A stretch of 64,000 bases of DNA from assembly GCF_008369295.1 (NCBI RefSeq), contig NZ_VOBG01000024.1, positions 1 to 64,000 on the forward strand, given 5' to 3'. Source of the DNA: Pseudomonas sp. ANT_H4 (lineage in GTDB: Bacteria; Pseudomonadota; Gammaproteobacteria; Pseudomonadales; Pseudomonadaceae). Below, piece after piece: positions 26,363 to 34,699 of this stretch (position 1 is its first letter; each line of letters starts with the position of its first letter). Position numbers and translations under genes: made by a program. The notes below the pieces were generated by a model. That model was not told where the DNA came from. It made no database searches and saw only the letters and a program-made list of their open reading frames with translations.

Positions 26363-27055
26363 ATGACGGCAGAAAAAGAAGACAACGGCTCCGCACTGAT
26401 GAAACTTGTTGAGGCGATTGCCATTACGCCCAAGGATGCCCGAGAACTAGTCGCTCAGTATGAAAGCCAGGTCAGCAAGGCACAACCGGATGCCAGCGAT
26501 GAGCGCATCCAGACGCTGGTTATTGACAAGATCATCGAACGCTACTCCAAAATGGCAGCGGTATCCGGCGGCGCAACGTCCTTGGCGGGCGTCATTCCAG
26601 GAATCGGTACGGCAGTGGCGATGGTCGGGGGCAGCGCAGCGGACGTTTCGTTATGCATGAAACTGCAAATCGATATGACGATGTGCCTTGGCATTGCGAT
26701 CAACAACAAAATGTCCAACGAAGACGCCAAACACATGTCCTTCGTCATTGCGCTCTGCGGATCGCTAGAGCAAATGGCTTCAAGCGGCGCCACCAATGTC
26801 GCTTCGAAGGCAGCTGTTAGGGTTGTCAGTGAATACCTAAAAGGCGCCACACTTCAGACCATCAAGCAGCTTTTCAAGCAGGAGGGCATCAACTTCACTA
26901 AAGCTGCAGTGTCCAAAGCCATTCCATTCGGGGTTGGTGTCGTGATCGGCACTGCAGCCAATTACGCGCTGACTCGTTATGTGGGTAGCGTGGCCCGGGA
27001 TGTATTTTTGCTTCATGTAGAGGGTAGTGAGTCCGGTGAGCCCATCAGTGCATGA
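26363..27055 (+). CDS. EcsC-like membrane-associated protein
   Basis: A 230-aa protein. After a helical N-terminus (residues 1-60) comes a glycine/alanine-rich amphipathic region (GGATSLAGVIPGIGTAVAMVGGSAADVSLCMKLQIDMTMCLG) and a second one near the C-terminus (AIPFGVGVVIGTAANYALTRYVG). This arrangement resembles EcsC-family proteins, found in bacterial defence settings as membrane-acting components. Its stop overlaps a possible start of the HNH gene (ATGA, 27052), which suggests a two-gene unit of sensor nuclease and membrane protein. The role is inferred; membrane disruption cannot be proven from sequence. Confidence 0.6.
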   Translation: MTAEKEDNGSALMKLVEAIAITPKDARELVAQYESQVSKAQPDASDERIQTLVIDKIIERYSKMAAVSGGATSLAGVIPGIGTAVAMVGGSAADVSLCMKLQIDMTMCLGIAINNKMSNEDAKHMSFVIALCGSLEQMASSGATNVASKAAVRVVSEYLKGATLQTIKQLFKQEGINFTKAAVSKAIPFGVGVVIGTAANYALTRYVGSVARDVFLLHVEGSESGEPISA

Positions 27056-27846
27056 CCCAAGAAGTTGAGCTGATTCGATTGCAGTGCCTGGGAAGCAGCA
27101 TGGAGGCCATGAAGATGAATAATGAGCACATTGATATCCCCGTAACCGGTGGAAATCTGCGCAGAGGTCATTTCTATATCCCCCGAACGTCTGCTATTAC
27201 ACCCGCCGATACCTGGGGTGGGAGAAACAAATCTGAAGCAGCGCGGCCGGTGACAGTTCAATTCGAAGGTACGAACGAATGGGTGTCCACCGATATCGAC
27301 GGCACCAAGAGGATCTTCAGATACGCCCGGGGCGAGACAATGCGATTCTTCAAACACTACGGCATAGCTGAGGGTGAAACCATCAGACTTGTCCGAGTCG
27401 CGGAGCGCTCCTTTCATGTCCGTTATGAAGCAGCCTTTTCACTCTTTTCGATCAGCATTGAAGAGAGCCTGGGCCCTGTCGAACGGCGGCTGGTCGCGGT
27501 TTCAAGACTGGTTCGGGACTCCACCATCGCGCAGGAAGTCAAAAGCCTGTATGGATACAGGTGTCAGGTCTGCGGGGAGTCCGTACAGACATTCGCAGGC
27601 CCTTACGCAGAAGCGGCACACATCCGCCCGTTGGGTGCCCCCCACTATGGCCCGGACATTCAAAGTAACCTGTTGTGCCTGTGCCCAAACCACCATGTCA
27701 TGTTCGATAACGGCGGTTTTGTGATCAATGACGATCTTTCATTCGGCGGCATTAAAGGCAGGCTTCAGGTCAGTCCGACACATCTGATTGATCCGGCCAA
27801 CCTTGAATACCATCGGTGGTTTTGGGATGCGATCGCCCTATCCTGA
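27052..27846 (+). CDS. HNH endonuclease with B3-like N-terminal DNA-binding domain
   Basis: A 264-aa protein. The N-terminal part (IPVTGGNLRRGHFYIPRT, DTWGGRNKSEAA, VSTDIDGTKRIFR, GETMRFFKHYGIAEGETIRLVRV) resembles the B3-like domain of some restriction enzymes and methylases. The C-terminal HNH domain has Cys171-x2-Cys174, His190 (EAAHIRPLG), and Cys211 with His214/His215 (CLCPNHHVMFD), as in SRA-HNH nucleases. ATG 27052 overlaps the stop of the upstream gene, but ATG 27115, eight bases after GGAGG, fits the domain start better. It may cut foreign or modified DNA. It converges on the ZorB-like gene. Confidence 0.8.
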   Translation: MTQEVELIRLQCLGSSMEAMKMNNEHIDIPVTGGNLRRGHFYIPRTSAITPADTWGGRNKSEAARPVTVQFEGTNEWVSTDIDGTKRIFRYARGETMRFFKHYGIAEGETIRLVRVAERSFHVRYEAAFSLFSISIEESLGPVERRLVAVSRLVRDSTIAQEVKSLYGYRCQVCGESVQTFAGPYAEAAHIRPLGAPHYGPDIQSNLLCLCPNHHVMFDNGGFVINDDLSFGGIKGRLQVSPTHLIDPANLEYHRWFWDAIALS

Positions 27847-27889
27847 AATAAAGAATAGAGCTGACTCATCCAGCGATTGGAAAAGCCGC

Positions 27890-27909
27890 CCCAGGGATCA
27901 AGTCCTGGG
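27890..27909. terminator. Weak hairpin between convergent HNH and ZorB-like genes
   Basis: CCCAGG (27890-27895) and CCTGGG (27904-27909) can pair, overlapping the ZorB-like stop codon. The stem is short and has no long T-run. Confidence 0.3.
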
Positions 27910-28548
27910 CACCGGCCGATTAAGAAACTGAACCTCTACCCTGCGGTTTTTCTCATCCCCCGGCTCTACGCCTGGCAACGGCTGCGAGTCACCAAACCCC
28001 GCCACAATGACCCGTCTTGCTTGCTGTTCATTCAACACTTCGATCAACAACTTGCGCGCCTCCCGGGCCCGTGCGGCGGAGAGGGTGAAGTTGTCATCAT
28101 AGACCGTGCAGAACTTCGCAAAATCGATCACAGGCCTTGTGACTTGCACGTTATCCGTATGCCCCTCCACAAACACCTGAGCTTGAGCCGAGCCGTTGAC
28201 GAACTCCGCCACTTTCGGCCCCAGCCGAGACAGTGCATGTCGGGCCTCGTCTGTCACACAGGCGCTGCCACGAGCAAAGATTCGGTCACGTAAGGTGATC
28301 TTCGAACCGACCAGGTCAAAGGATACCAGGCCGGACTCGCCCTCCTCGTCCATGGTGCTCTGCATCGATTTCAGCATATCGACCATGCGTTGCTGTTCGG
28401 CCTGCGCGCCCTGGCTTTTCTCTTGTTCGCGCTTGAGCGCCGCGAATTTGTTCTGCAACACCGACAGCACCAACAGCAGCATGACTACAGCCATGACCCC
28501 CGCCATGAGATCGGAGATCGAGATCCACTCATTAGGTTTCTCTTTCAT
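27898..28548 (-). CDS. OmpA/MotB-like stator protein (ZorB-like)
   Basis: A 216-aa protein with one N-terminal transmembrane helix (about 12-31) that begins with Asp13 (ISDLMAGVMAVVMLLLVL), the position of the ion-carrying Asp in MotB/ZorB. A coiled segment follows (35-68), then an OmpA peptidoglycan-binding domain (about 75-212: VEGHTDN at 128, LSAARAREARKLL, AGFGDSQPL, NRRVEVQF). It is the last gene of a four-gene operon; its ATG overlaps the ZorA-like stop. Together the two should form an ion-driven inner-membrane motor anchored to the cell wall, as in Zorya defence. Confidence 0.85.
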   Translation of the reverse strand: MKEKPNEWISISDLMAGVMAVVMLLLVLSVLQNKFAALKREQEKSQGAQAEQQRMVDMLKSMQSTMDEEGESGLVSFDLVGSKITLRDRIFARGSACVTDEARHALSRLGPKVAEFVNGSAQAQVFVEGHTDNVQVTRPVIDFAKFCTVYDDNFTLSAARAREARKLLIEVLNEQQARRVIVAGFGDSQPLPGVEPGDEKNRRVEVQFLNRPVPRT

Positions 28549-30527
28549 GCCTCTTCCAAATCCTCAACGGGTTTGAAGGCCTGCACACTGTCATTGATGC
28601 CGTTGGCGACCTCAACTAGTTGAGTGAGCAATTTTTGCATTTCCGCAAATTCATCGTGAGGTTTAAGAAGCCGACGGGACAACTCGTCAATAGAACCCGG
28701 CATCTTCAGAATGGCCTCGGCCGCGTTAGAGTAGCGCTCACTCTGCGTCAGGATCGCCAACACCTGATTAAGGCCGGTGGTGACATTGACGGAGTTATTC
28801 CCAACACCTTCCGCAATCTGCTGCAAAGTGGCAGGCAGCGTTTCCAGCGATTGAGCAACTTTTGCAAAACTTTTCGTCAGACCGCCCATCTTCTGAGAAC
28901 TTGTGGCTACTGACTCCAGGCCCTCGGCGATCCGATCGCCGATTAGCCCCATATTCCCTGTCATTGCCGTTACGTTGGTACTGAGTGCATCGCTCATCCC
29001 GTTGAATTGCAAACTGGTTGACTTCTGTACGGCAGAAGCTTGATCTATATTTTTTGCAACCTCCTCCATAGCTCCATTCACAGTCTCGGACATTCCGCCG
29101 ATCGAGGTGGATATGTTGTCAGTGGCCTGACGCAAGTCGCCGGCAATACCAACCATGTTCTCTTTAAAACCGTTACTCATGACCTCAATGGTTCCGCCCA
29201 GATCCTGCTTCACCGAGACCATAATGTCCGCCAGATTGTTCGTCGTGGCCTCCATCTGAAGCGCCATGCCTGACAGATTGCGGGTGAAATCGTCATTCAT
29301 CTCGGTCATCACGCCGTTGAGGTCGGTTTTAACGCCCTCCAGAACCTCTGTCATTTCGCGACCTAGTTTATCCACTACAGCCTTAAGGCTGGTTGCAGCG
29401 CTAGCCACCTCCTGTGCTGCTACGCCCATAGTTGCGCCTGCGTGTTGCAGCGCAATCTGGTTCTCTTGGCTGCTTTGCGTGAAATCGCTCAGCAGCTTGT
29501 TCGACTCGGCCGTCAAGCTAAAGATACTTGTCAGCGGCTCCAGACCTTTAGCAATCAGCACATCGCGGGCAGCCGCCTGCTCCGCCAGCTCACGGTTACT
29601 CGCGTTAAGCGCAATCTGGTTTTCAAGACTGCTTTGCGAGAAGTCGCTCAGCAGCTTGTTCGACTCAGACGCCAGGCTAACGATACTTGTCAGAGGCTCC
29701 AGACCTTTAGCAATCAGCACATCGCGGGCAGCCGCCTGCTCCGCCAGCTCACGGTTACTCGCGTTTAGTCCGGAAAAGCCAGCAGCGACGATCTCGAATT
29801 TTTGCAGCCAAGCCGCATTGCGCCTTTCAGCCAACTGCTGAGCCCGAATGTTCTGGCGGGACATTTCTACCTTCACCCCTTCGGTCTGTGCCTCCAGAGC
29901 GGTGACAATCAATTGGGAAGACCCTGTCAGCGATGCTTGAAGCTTTTCCTCGCTGGCAAGCTTCTCTTGTATGCGCATGGCACGGGCCTTACCGAGCTCG
30001 CCTTTCATCTTGTTGATGCACCATGTCAGCCGGCGCTCTTCAAACCCACTCCAGGACTCCCACACTTTGAGCAAGATAAACGCGATGATGCCCCAAGTAG
30101 ACGTTTTGAACTTCGTACCCAAGCCTTGCATCATCGCCATCAGGTTCTGCATGGAGTCATCCATCGCACCTACAGACGAACCACTGCTCTGCAGGATCGA
30201 GGATGCCTTGTCCAGCGCGAGGCCAAGGCCTAGAAACGTTCCCAACAGACCGATGATCAACAATAGGCCAGGCATCATGCTGGCGAGCTTTTCCGCCGGT
30301 GTCGCAACCGCCTGGCTCAGCTCACTGATAGAGCCGTGCTCGACCTCCAGACCGGTCGGTGAGGAATCGAGCGCCTCACCTTCCCATTTACGCTGCCAGG
30401 ATTTGGCATTGGCCTTGAAACTCACCGACAGAATGGACAGCGCCACCCCCAGTGCGATCACCGAGAAAAAGGTGATCTGGATGGGCTCCTGGCCGGGAGT
30501 CAGAAACTCGACGATGTCCTTGATCAC
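28545..30527 (-). CDS. MotA/TolQ/ExbB-like channel with long tail (ZorA-like)
   Basis: A 660-aa protein. Three transmembrane helices are predicted at about 19-37, 86-105 (GLLLIIGLLGTFLGLGLAL) and 144-156, with the MotA/ExbB signatures GLLGTFLGL and GLGTKFKTSTWGI. From about residue 160 to 660 there is a long, almost uninterrupted helical tail, low in Pro, with repeated LxxA/heptad patterns. This is the layout of ZorA, whose tail projects into the cytosol. Residues 255-307 and 308-360 are a tandem 53-residue duplication. The start overlaps the stop of the 421-aa gene and the end overlaps the ZorB-like start. Confidence 0.85.
   Translation of the reverse strand: MIKDIVEFLTPGQEPIQITFFSVIALGVALSILSVSFKANAKSWQRKWEGEALDSSPTGLEVEHGSISELSQAVATPAEKLASMMPGLLLIIGLLGTFLGLGLALDKASSILQSSGSSVGAMDDSMQNLMAMMQGLGTKFKTSTWGIIAFILLKVWESWSGFEERRLTWCINKMKGELGKARAMRIQEKLASEEKLQASLTGSSQLIVTALEAQTEGVKVEMSRQNIRAQQLAERRNAAWLQKFEIVAAGFSGLNASNRELAEQAAARDVLIAKGLEPLTSIVSLASESNKLLSDFSQSSLENQIALNASNRELAEQAAARDVLIAKGLEPLTSIFSLTAESNKLLSDFTQSSQENQIALQHAGATMGVAAQEVASAATSLKAVVDKLGREMTEVLEGVKTDLNGVMTEMNDDFTRNLSGMALQMEATTNNLADIMVSVKQDLGGTIEVMSNGFKENMVGIAGDLRQATDNISTSIGGMSETVNGAMEEVAKNIDQASAVQKSTSLQFNGMSDALSTNVTAMTGNMGLIGDRIAEGLESVATSSQKMGGLTKSFAKVAQSLETLPATLQQIAEGVGNNSVNVTTGLNQVLAILTQSERYSNAAEAILKMPGSIDELSRRLLKPHDEFAEMQKLLTQLVEVANGINDSVQAFKPVEDLEEA
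29448..29765 (-). repeat. 159-bp tandem duplication inside the ZorA-like tail
   Basis: Two adjacent in-frame units of 159 bp (29607-29765 and 29448-29606) encode NASNRELAEQAAARDVLIAKG...ENQIAL twice, with only a few changes (IVSLAS/IFSLTA, SQSSLE/TQSSQE). The high identity over most of the unit points to a recent duplication. Confidence 0.92.
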
Positions 30528-31789
30528 ACCCTCACCTCGACTTCCTTGAACGCTGCACCACGCGCCTTGCAGTCAGCCTTGAAGATGTTCGCGAAGTCAG
30601 TGATGAGTGCACGCTCATCCGGCGTCAGGGACGTCCACGCACGTCCGTTCTGAGCGCACTCGATCAGCAGCTTGCCGACTTCTCCGCCTTCCTCTGCCAG
30701 GTACTCGCGATCTTCCTCAATCAGTGTGGCCTCATCTTTTTCCAGCAACTGCAGGAAGCCCTCAGAAGCGTATACATAGTTGCGCTTCTCCCGCGCAGCA
30801 GTATCAAGAGCCTGTAACGTCTGACTGTCTTTGTCGGTGCTGATCACCAGGTTGGAAAGAAAGACCTGCTCCTCCGCCGTCAGCGGCTCGATATCCTGGC
30901 TCAGCTCCAGGCGCCGGCGCATGACCTTGTCTTTTGCCAGCTCTTTATTCAGAACGGCCCACTGCTGTTCAATGGCGTCGACATCCAAAGCCCAGGCAAT
31001 AATCATTTCTTCGAACACGAACGGCACAAGCGGCTTGCCGAACAGCTTGATGGTCAGCAGATCCAGACGCTCGGTTTGTGATTCGCTCAAATGAGGTTGC
31101 TCGGAAATCAGACCAGCAGACACTTCAATGATGAAAAATAGATCGGGGTCGACATTCTCAATGGACTGTAGGTTGTCCATGATTTGCTCATATCCGGCCA
31201 ACAGCTTTTGCGCCGCGCGAATGCGCAGGTAATGTTCAAAGTCAGTCACCGTGCTTTGGCTGACGGCACGGGCGACCCTGGTTTTTACCAACAGATAGTT
31301 GTTAACCAGTTCGCTCGCCCTGAGAGCCTTCTTCTCTTCTTCAGGAACAATCGACATGGCCTCGGCGATGTCTACTGCATTCCGCTCGGCCGTTTGAATT
31401 TCAAGGTCATCAAGAATTTTCGTCTTGATTTCGCGCGCCATGCGAATGATCCATTCAACAGCTTTCTGCAGGTTTTCGGCAATCGGATGCTTGTCCAGCT
31501 GCTCAACGAATGCCAAAGCCCGCTCCAACCCCAACGCCAGCGCCTTTGCCCAAGGCCAGGGTACCGCCTTGGCTGCGACTAAAAGCCCAGCGCGAACCTT
31601 ACTAATGTAGGGCTGCACAGTGCGCCAGACCTTCTGCACATCACCTACAAAGGTTTCGGCTTCGTCGGCCAGCCAACCTATGGCCTTGGCGGCCATTTCC
31701 TTGCCTTTTTTCACCACGGTAGACGCGACTGAAACGACGGCCGACACGGCCGAAGAAATCCCGTTGACCAGCGAACTGAACCATCCCAT
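30524..31789 (-). CDS. 421-aa protein of the ZorA/ZorB-like operon, unknown
   Basis: Not recognised. The N-terminus (MGWFSSLVNGISSAVSAVVSVASTVVKKGKEMAAKAIGWL) is an Ala/Val/Ser-rich amphipathic stretch of phasin- or membrane-surface type, followed by helical segments containing KAVPWPWAKALALGLERALAF. The rest (about 120-421) is acidic and helical with no enzyme motif seen. It lies 9 bp after the AAA+ ATPase and overlaps the ZorA-like start by 4 bp, so it is made in step with both. It may couple the ATPase to the membrane motor or act as effector. That is inference. Confidence 0.75.
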   Translation of the reverse strand: MGWFSSLVNGISSAVSAVVSVASTVVKKGKEMAAKAIGWLADEAETFVGDVQKVWRTVQPYISKVRAGLLVAAKAVPWPWAKALALGLERALAFVEQLDKHPIAENLQKAVEWIIRMAREIKTKILDDLEIQTAERNAVDIAEAMSIVPEEEKKALRASELVNNYLLVKTRVARAVSQSTVTDFEHYLRIRAAQKLLAGYEQIMDNLQSIENVDPDLFFIIEVSAGLISEQPHLSESQTERLDLLTIKLFGKPLVPFVFEEMIIAWALDVDAIEQQWAVLNKELAKDKVMRRRLELSQDIEPLTAEEQVFLSNLVISTDKDSQTLQALDTAAREKRNYVYASEGFLQLLEKDEATLIEEDREYLAEEGGEVGKLLIECAQNGRAWTSLTPDERALITDFANIFKADCKARGAAFKEVEVRV

Positions 31790-31798
31790 AACTGCTCC

Positions 31799-32755
31799 TT
31801 AATTGACGCCCAGCATCTTTCTGGCTGCGTCCAATTTAATATTTCCGTTAGAACGTTGTTCAGCCGTCAACTCCACGAGCGTGGTGCGCATCTGAGCAAT
31901 CGCTTCTTCCAAATGACGAAGTAAAAGAATGGGCTCACCTTGTTCCAGCAAGGGTTTTGGCAGTGCCAAACGCATGCAGCTGCGAATTTCGCGGCCAGAA
32001 AAGCCGTCCGACAGGTCAGTAAGTGCCTCAAGCAGTTCGTCGCGCGACGCCTCGATCGGAATGCCTACTACCAGCATCTTTGACCAGATAGAGCGACGTT
32101 CCTCAGCCCCGGGCAGCTCGAACTTGATATGTTGAGAGATTCTGCTAACGAATGCCGCGTCGTAGTTTTTGCCAAAGTTGGTGGCAAATACGACTACCCC
32201 CTCATGCCTCTCAAGCTCAATGAGCAATGTCGAGCGCATGGCATTGACTTCGTTATCAATGCCCTGGGTAACCGAAGAGAGCCGTTTGCCCAGCAAGGTA
32301 TCGGCTTCATCGAAAAACAAGACTGCGCCTTCGGCAAGAGCGGTTTTGAATACTTGCACAATGTTTTTCGAGGTATCGCCCATGAACTTGCTTTCAAGGT
32401 CGGAGATGCTGATGAACATCAACGGTTTGCCCAGGCTACCCGCCAGCGCTTCAGCAGTGAGCGTTTTACCGGTTCCCGGCGGGCCGTAAAAATTCAGCAC
32501 CACGCCTTTGCCCGCGGGATCGACGCTTGCGAAGCCCCATTCAACATAAATTTTCTGAAAGTACTTTATCTTCGCAAGCGCCTCCTCGAGTTGCTGCCGA
32601 ATCGAGGCACCAAGGACCACGTCATTGAGCGTATAGCGAGCAGCAATAGCTTGATGGGCTGCGGTTTTTTCATCTACAGGCTCGGGAGATTCAAGCCCTT
32701 CCCTGAACTGTTGCCGTATGCGGCCGTACAAATATTCCTTTGAGGACATGAACAT
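31799..32755 (-). CDS. AAA+ ATPase, first gene of the ZorA/ZorB-like operon
   Basis: A 318-aa classical AAA protein. Walker A is GPPGTGKT at 91-98, Walker B VLFFDEAD at 145-152, sensor 1 Asn193 (FATNFGKN), an Arg-finger candidate Arg205 (SRISQHIKFELP) and an S-G-R sensor-2 block (GFSGREIRSCMRLAL). The pore-loop segment ESKFMGDTSKNI is typical of hexameric remodelling ATPases of the FtsH/spastin/Bcs1-like type. No fused domain is present. It heads the operon. A role in assembling, resetting or activating the motor is inferred. Confidence 0.85.
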   Translation of the reverse strand: MFMSSKEYLYGRIRQQFREGLESPEPVDEKTAAHQAIAARYTLNDVVLGASIRQQLEEALAKIKYFQKIYVEWGFASVDPAGKGVVLNFYGPPGTGKTLTAEALAGSLGKPLMFISISDLESKFMGDTSKNIVQVFKTALAEGAVLFFDEADTLLGKRLSSVTQGIDNEVNAMRSTLLIELERHEGVVVFATNFGKNYDAAFVSRISQHIKFELPGAEERRSIWSKMLVVGIPIEASRDELLEALTDLSDGFSGREIRSCMRLALPKPLLEQGEPILLLRHLEEAIAQMRTTLVELTAEQRSNGNIKLDAARKMLGVN

Positions 32756-33013
32756 TTAATCCGTGTTGTTCACGACAGACCGGACTCGAAGCAGATTTGA
32801 AACCCCTGCGTCCGACGGTCCTGCAAAATGGGGAACGTCCTTCATGACCGAGGTCAGGACGGCTTGAGTTCTTTCAAAAAAAACTGATCTGTAAGGCATC
32901 GACCTGGATCCAAATTCCTTGAATGCATTTATTGGTCTAAACCGGCGGAGACACCACCCGTGCCAGGCCAAATAATGTCATTACGCTATCAGCCCTGTAT
33001 AGCCTTCCTTTGG

Positions 33014-33217
33014 TCAAAGTCGCCTTGCCCGCGATAACAGCTCCGCCAGCGTCCTCTCCAGCCATCCCGCAGCTCGCATCGTCAATGCCTCACTCCCGCA
33101 TTTCGGACACTGCTTAAACCACTCCCCCGGCCGTAGAGCATCACTCTGAGGCGCCACTGTCTTCTTCCAACCACATTCACTGCACACAAACGTAAAAGGC
33201 CTAGGTTTTATCGGCAT
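33014..33217 (-). CDS. Small zinc-ribbon protein
   Basis: A 67-aa protein with two CxxC knuckles (FVCSECGWKK and KQCPKCGSEA), so one rubredoxin-like zinc ribbon, followed by a basic helical tail (LERTLAELLSRARRL). The DNA- or protein-binding role is unknown. The gap upstream to the AAA gene (32756-33013) holds only an unconvincing frame. Confidence 0.65.
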   Translation of the reverse strand: MPIKPRPFTFVCSECGWKKTVAPQSDALRPGEWFKQCPKCGSEALTMRAAGWLERTLAELLSRARRL

Positions 33218-33262
33218 CGCTGACCTCCGGAATATTTGCTCACCCTCATTGCCATCACCCGA

Positions 33263-34315
33263 TTAATAACCGGGATACTTACGCTCGATCATCTGATCGA
33301 ACTCCCCGCCATACCCACAAAAATCCCGAGGCACTCTTTCGATATCCTTGGCGATTTGTTCGATGACGTCGCGCAATTCCAGCTTTTCATACCAGCGTGC
33401 CGGTATCGCGGCCGGGCCATATTGGATGCCCAGCAGGTGCCCGGCGATCAGACCCGTACTGTCACTGTCACCGCTATGGTTCACTGCGTTGATCACGCCC
33501 TGTTCTAAAGAGTCGGCGCTGAGTGCACACCACAACCCAATGGCCAACGCTTCTTCTGCCACCCATCCCGCGCCTAAATCGGCAATACGTTGCGGTGTAG
33601 GGCGATAGCCTTCGTAGAAAAAGAACAACACGCGTTCGAGCATGCTGCGAGTTTCTTCCATGCCCACTTTCTGCCCATGCTTTGCCAGGCTTTCGGTCAC
33701 CGCATGTTCCAGGCTGTCTTGTCGATCGACCATGCGCTGGAGGATGTCGGCGAACAGTCCTGCCGCCATATACCCCGTAGGATGCCCGTGAGTCAGGCGG
33801 CCGGATTCGGCGGCGTATTCAAAGGTGTTGGCGAAGAAGGCGCAGGGCGCGACGCGCATGACTGCGCCGCATCCTTTGCTGTCATTCTCGGCCTGCATGC
33901 CGAGTCGGGTGCTAGCCTTGAGGGCGCTCAGGCAGGTAGTACCGGGCGCACGACGGGACCAAAGGGCGAGTTCGTCAATCAACCAGCCGTCTCTGCTGAT
34001 AGGCATCGCAGTAGGGTAATCCTGGGTCATCAGCCAGCGCAGCAGGGAGTGATGAATAACACTGGGCACGTGGCAAGTATGTCCCGAGCTACCTCGCACA
34101 TAAGCTCGCAGCAGACCTTCGGCGGTGAACAACATCATTTGCGTGTCGTCGGTGATTGCGCCAGTGATGCCGTAAGCCGGGGTAAAATCAACGATTCCGC
34201 GGCGACCGAATTTCGCTTCGATGGCGGGCCACTCAAGGAATTCCACCGGGGCACCCAAGGCATCGCCAACAGCACCAGCCAGCAGACAACCTTTGATTCT
34301 TTCGAGTCTGTTCAT
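33263..34315 (-). CDS. ADP-ribosylglycohydrolase (DraG-like)
   Basis: A 350-aa protein of the ADP-ribosylglycohydrolase family, which removes ADP-ribose from proteins or nucleic acids with a dinuclear Mg/Mn centre. The metal ligands are visible in ITDDTQM (Asp56, Asp57) and in HSGDSDSTG near residue 300. The N-terminus RIKGCLLAGAVGDALGAP is a family hallmark. Encoded within a defence-rich island, it may reverse a toxin's ADP-ribosylation or act as a host-side antidote; no ADP-ribosyltransferase gene is visible nearby. It is followed upstream by a small membrane-protein gene on the same strand. Confidence 0.9.
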   Translation of the reverse strand: MNRLERIKGCLLAGAVGDALGAPVEFLEWPAIEAKFGRRGIVDFTPAYGITGAITDDTQMMLFTAEGLLRAYVRGSSGHTCHVPSVIHHSLLRWLMTQDYPTAMPISRDGWLIDELALWSRRAPGTTCLSALKASTRLGMQAENDSKGCGAVMRVAPCAFFANTFEYAAESGRLTHGHPTGYMAAGLFADILQRMVDRQDSLEHAVTESLAKHGQKVGMEETRSMLERVLFFFYEGYRPTPQRIADLGAGWVAEEALAIGLWCALSADSLEQGVINAVNHSGDSDSTGLIAGHLLGIQYGPAAIPARWYEKLELRDVIEQIAKDIERVPRDFCGYGGEFDQMIERKYPGY

Positions 34316-34326
34316 GTCATTCCCCC

Positions 34327-34581
34327 TTACGCAGCCGGTACCAGTGCCTGCAAAATCACCACCTTTCCCTTGAGCTGTTCGACATGTGCTTTCTCCGCTC
34401 GCAAGGCCGAACGCAGCTCTTTATTCTCCATTTCCCAGATGCTCGCCCAGCGTGCAGTCTTTTGGCAGCCGAGCATCATCTGCCAGATTTCGCGTAACCT
34501 CAGGGTCTGCATTACCAGCACCAGCAGGATCACTCCCAGCAATATCAATGCACCTGTAGAAACTACGTCCAACGCGTTCAT
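34327..34581 (-). CDS. Small single-TMS protein with cytosolic coiled coil
   Basis: An 84-aa protein with an N-terminal helix (TGALILLGVILLVLVMQTL) and a heptad-like tail (WEMENKELRSALRAEKAHVEQLKGKVVILQAL). It lies 11 bp upstream of the ADP-ribosylglycohydrolase in the same direction, so the two are likely co-transcribed. No family is recognised. Confidence 0.65.
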   Translation of the reverse strand: MNALDVVSTGALILLGVILLVLVMQTLRLREIWQMMLGCQKTARWASIWEMENKELRSALRAEKAHVEQLKGKVVILQALVPAA

Positions 34582-34648
34582 GTCCGCTTCCTTGGTGAGT
34601 TCGAGAAATCTCTAAGACAGCAACACGATATGTAGTGTTAAACGACAG

Positions 34649-34663
34649 GTCTAGAATGTAGAC
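34649..34663. promoter_or_regulatory. Candidate operator in the divergent WYL / small-membrane-gene region
   Basis: GTCTA (34649-34653) and TAGAC (34659-34663) are a short inverted repeat 37 bp before the WYL start, between two divergent genes. WYL regulators often repress their own promoters, so an autoregulatory site is plausible. Confidence 0.3.
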
Positions 34664-34699
34664 TTATACAGGTAAAGTATTCACACACATGGAGGGGAC

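Noticed and set aside
27052..27846. HNH gene as ZorE of a type II Zorya
   Set aside because: It is on the opposite strand, convergent with the ZorA/B-like operon, and has a B3-like N-terminus paired with an EcsC-like gene, so I do not call it ZorE.
32756..32971. 71-aa minus-strand frame ending one base before the AAA+ gene
   Set aside because: The placement is suggestive of coupling, but there is no ribosome site, no recognisable motif and an odd N-terminus.
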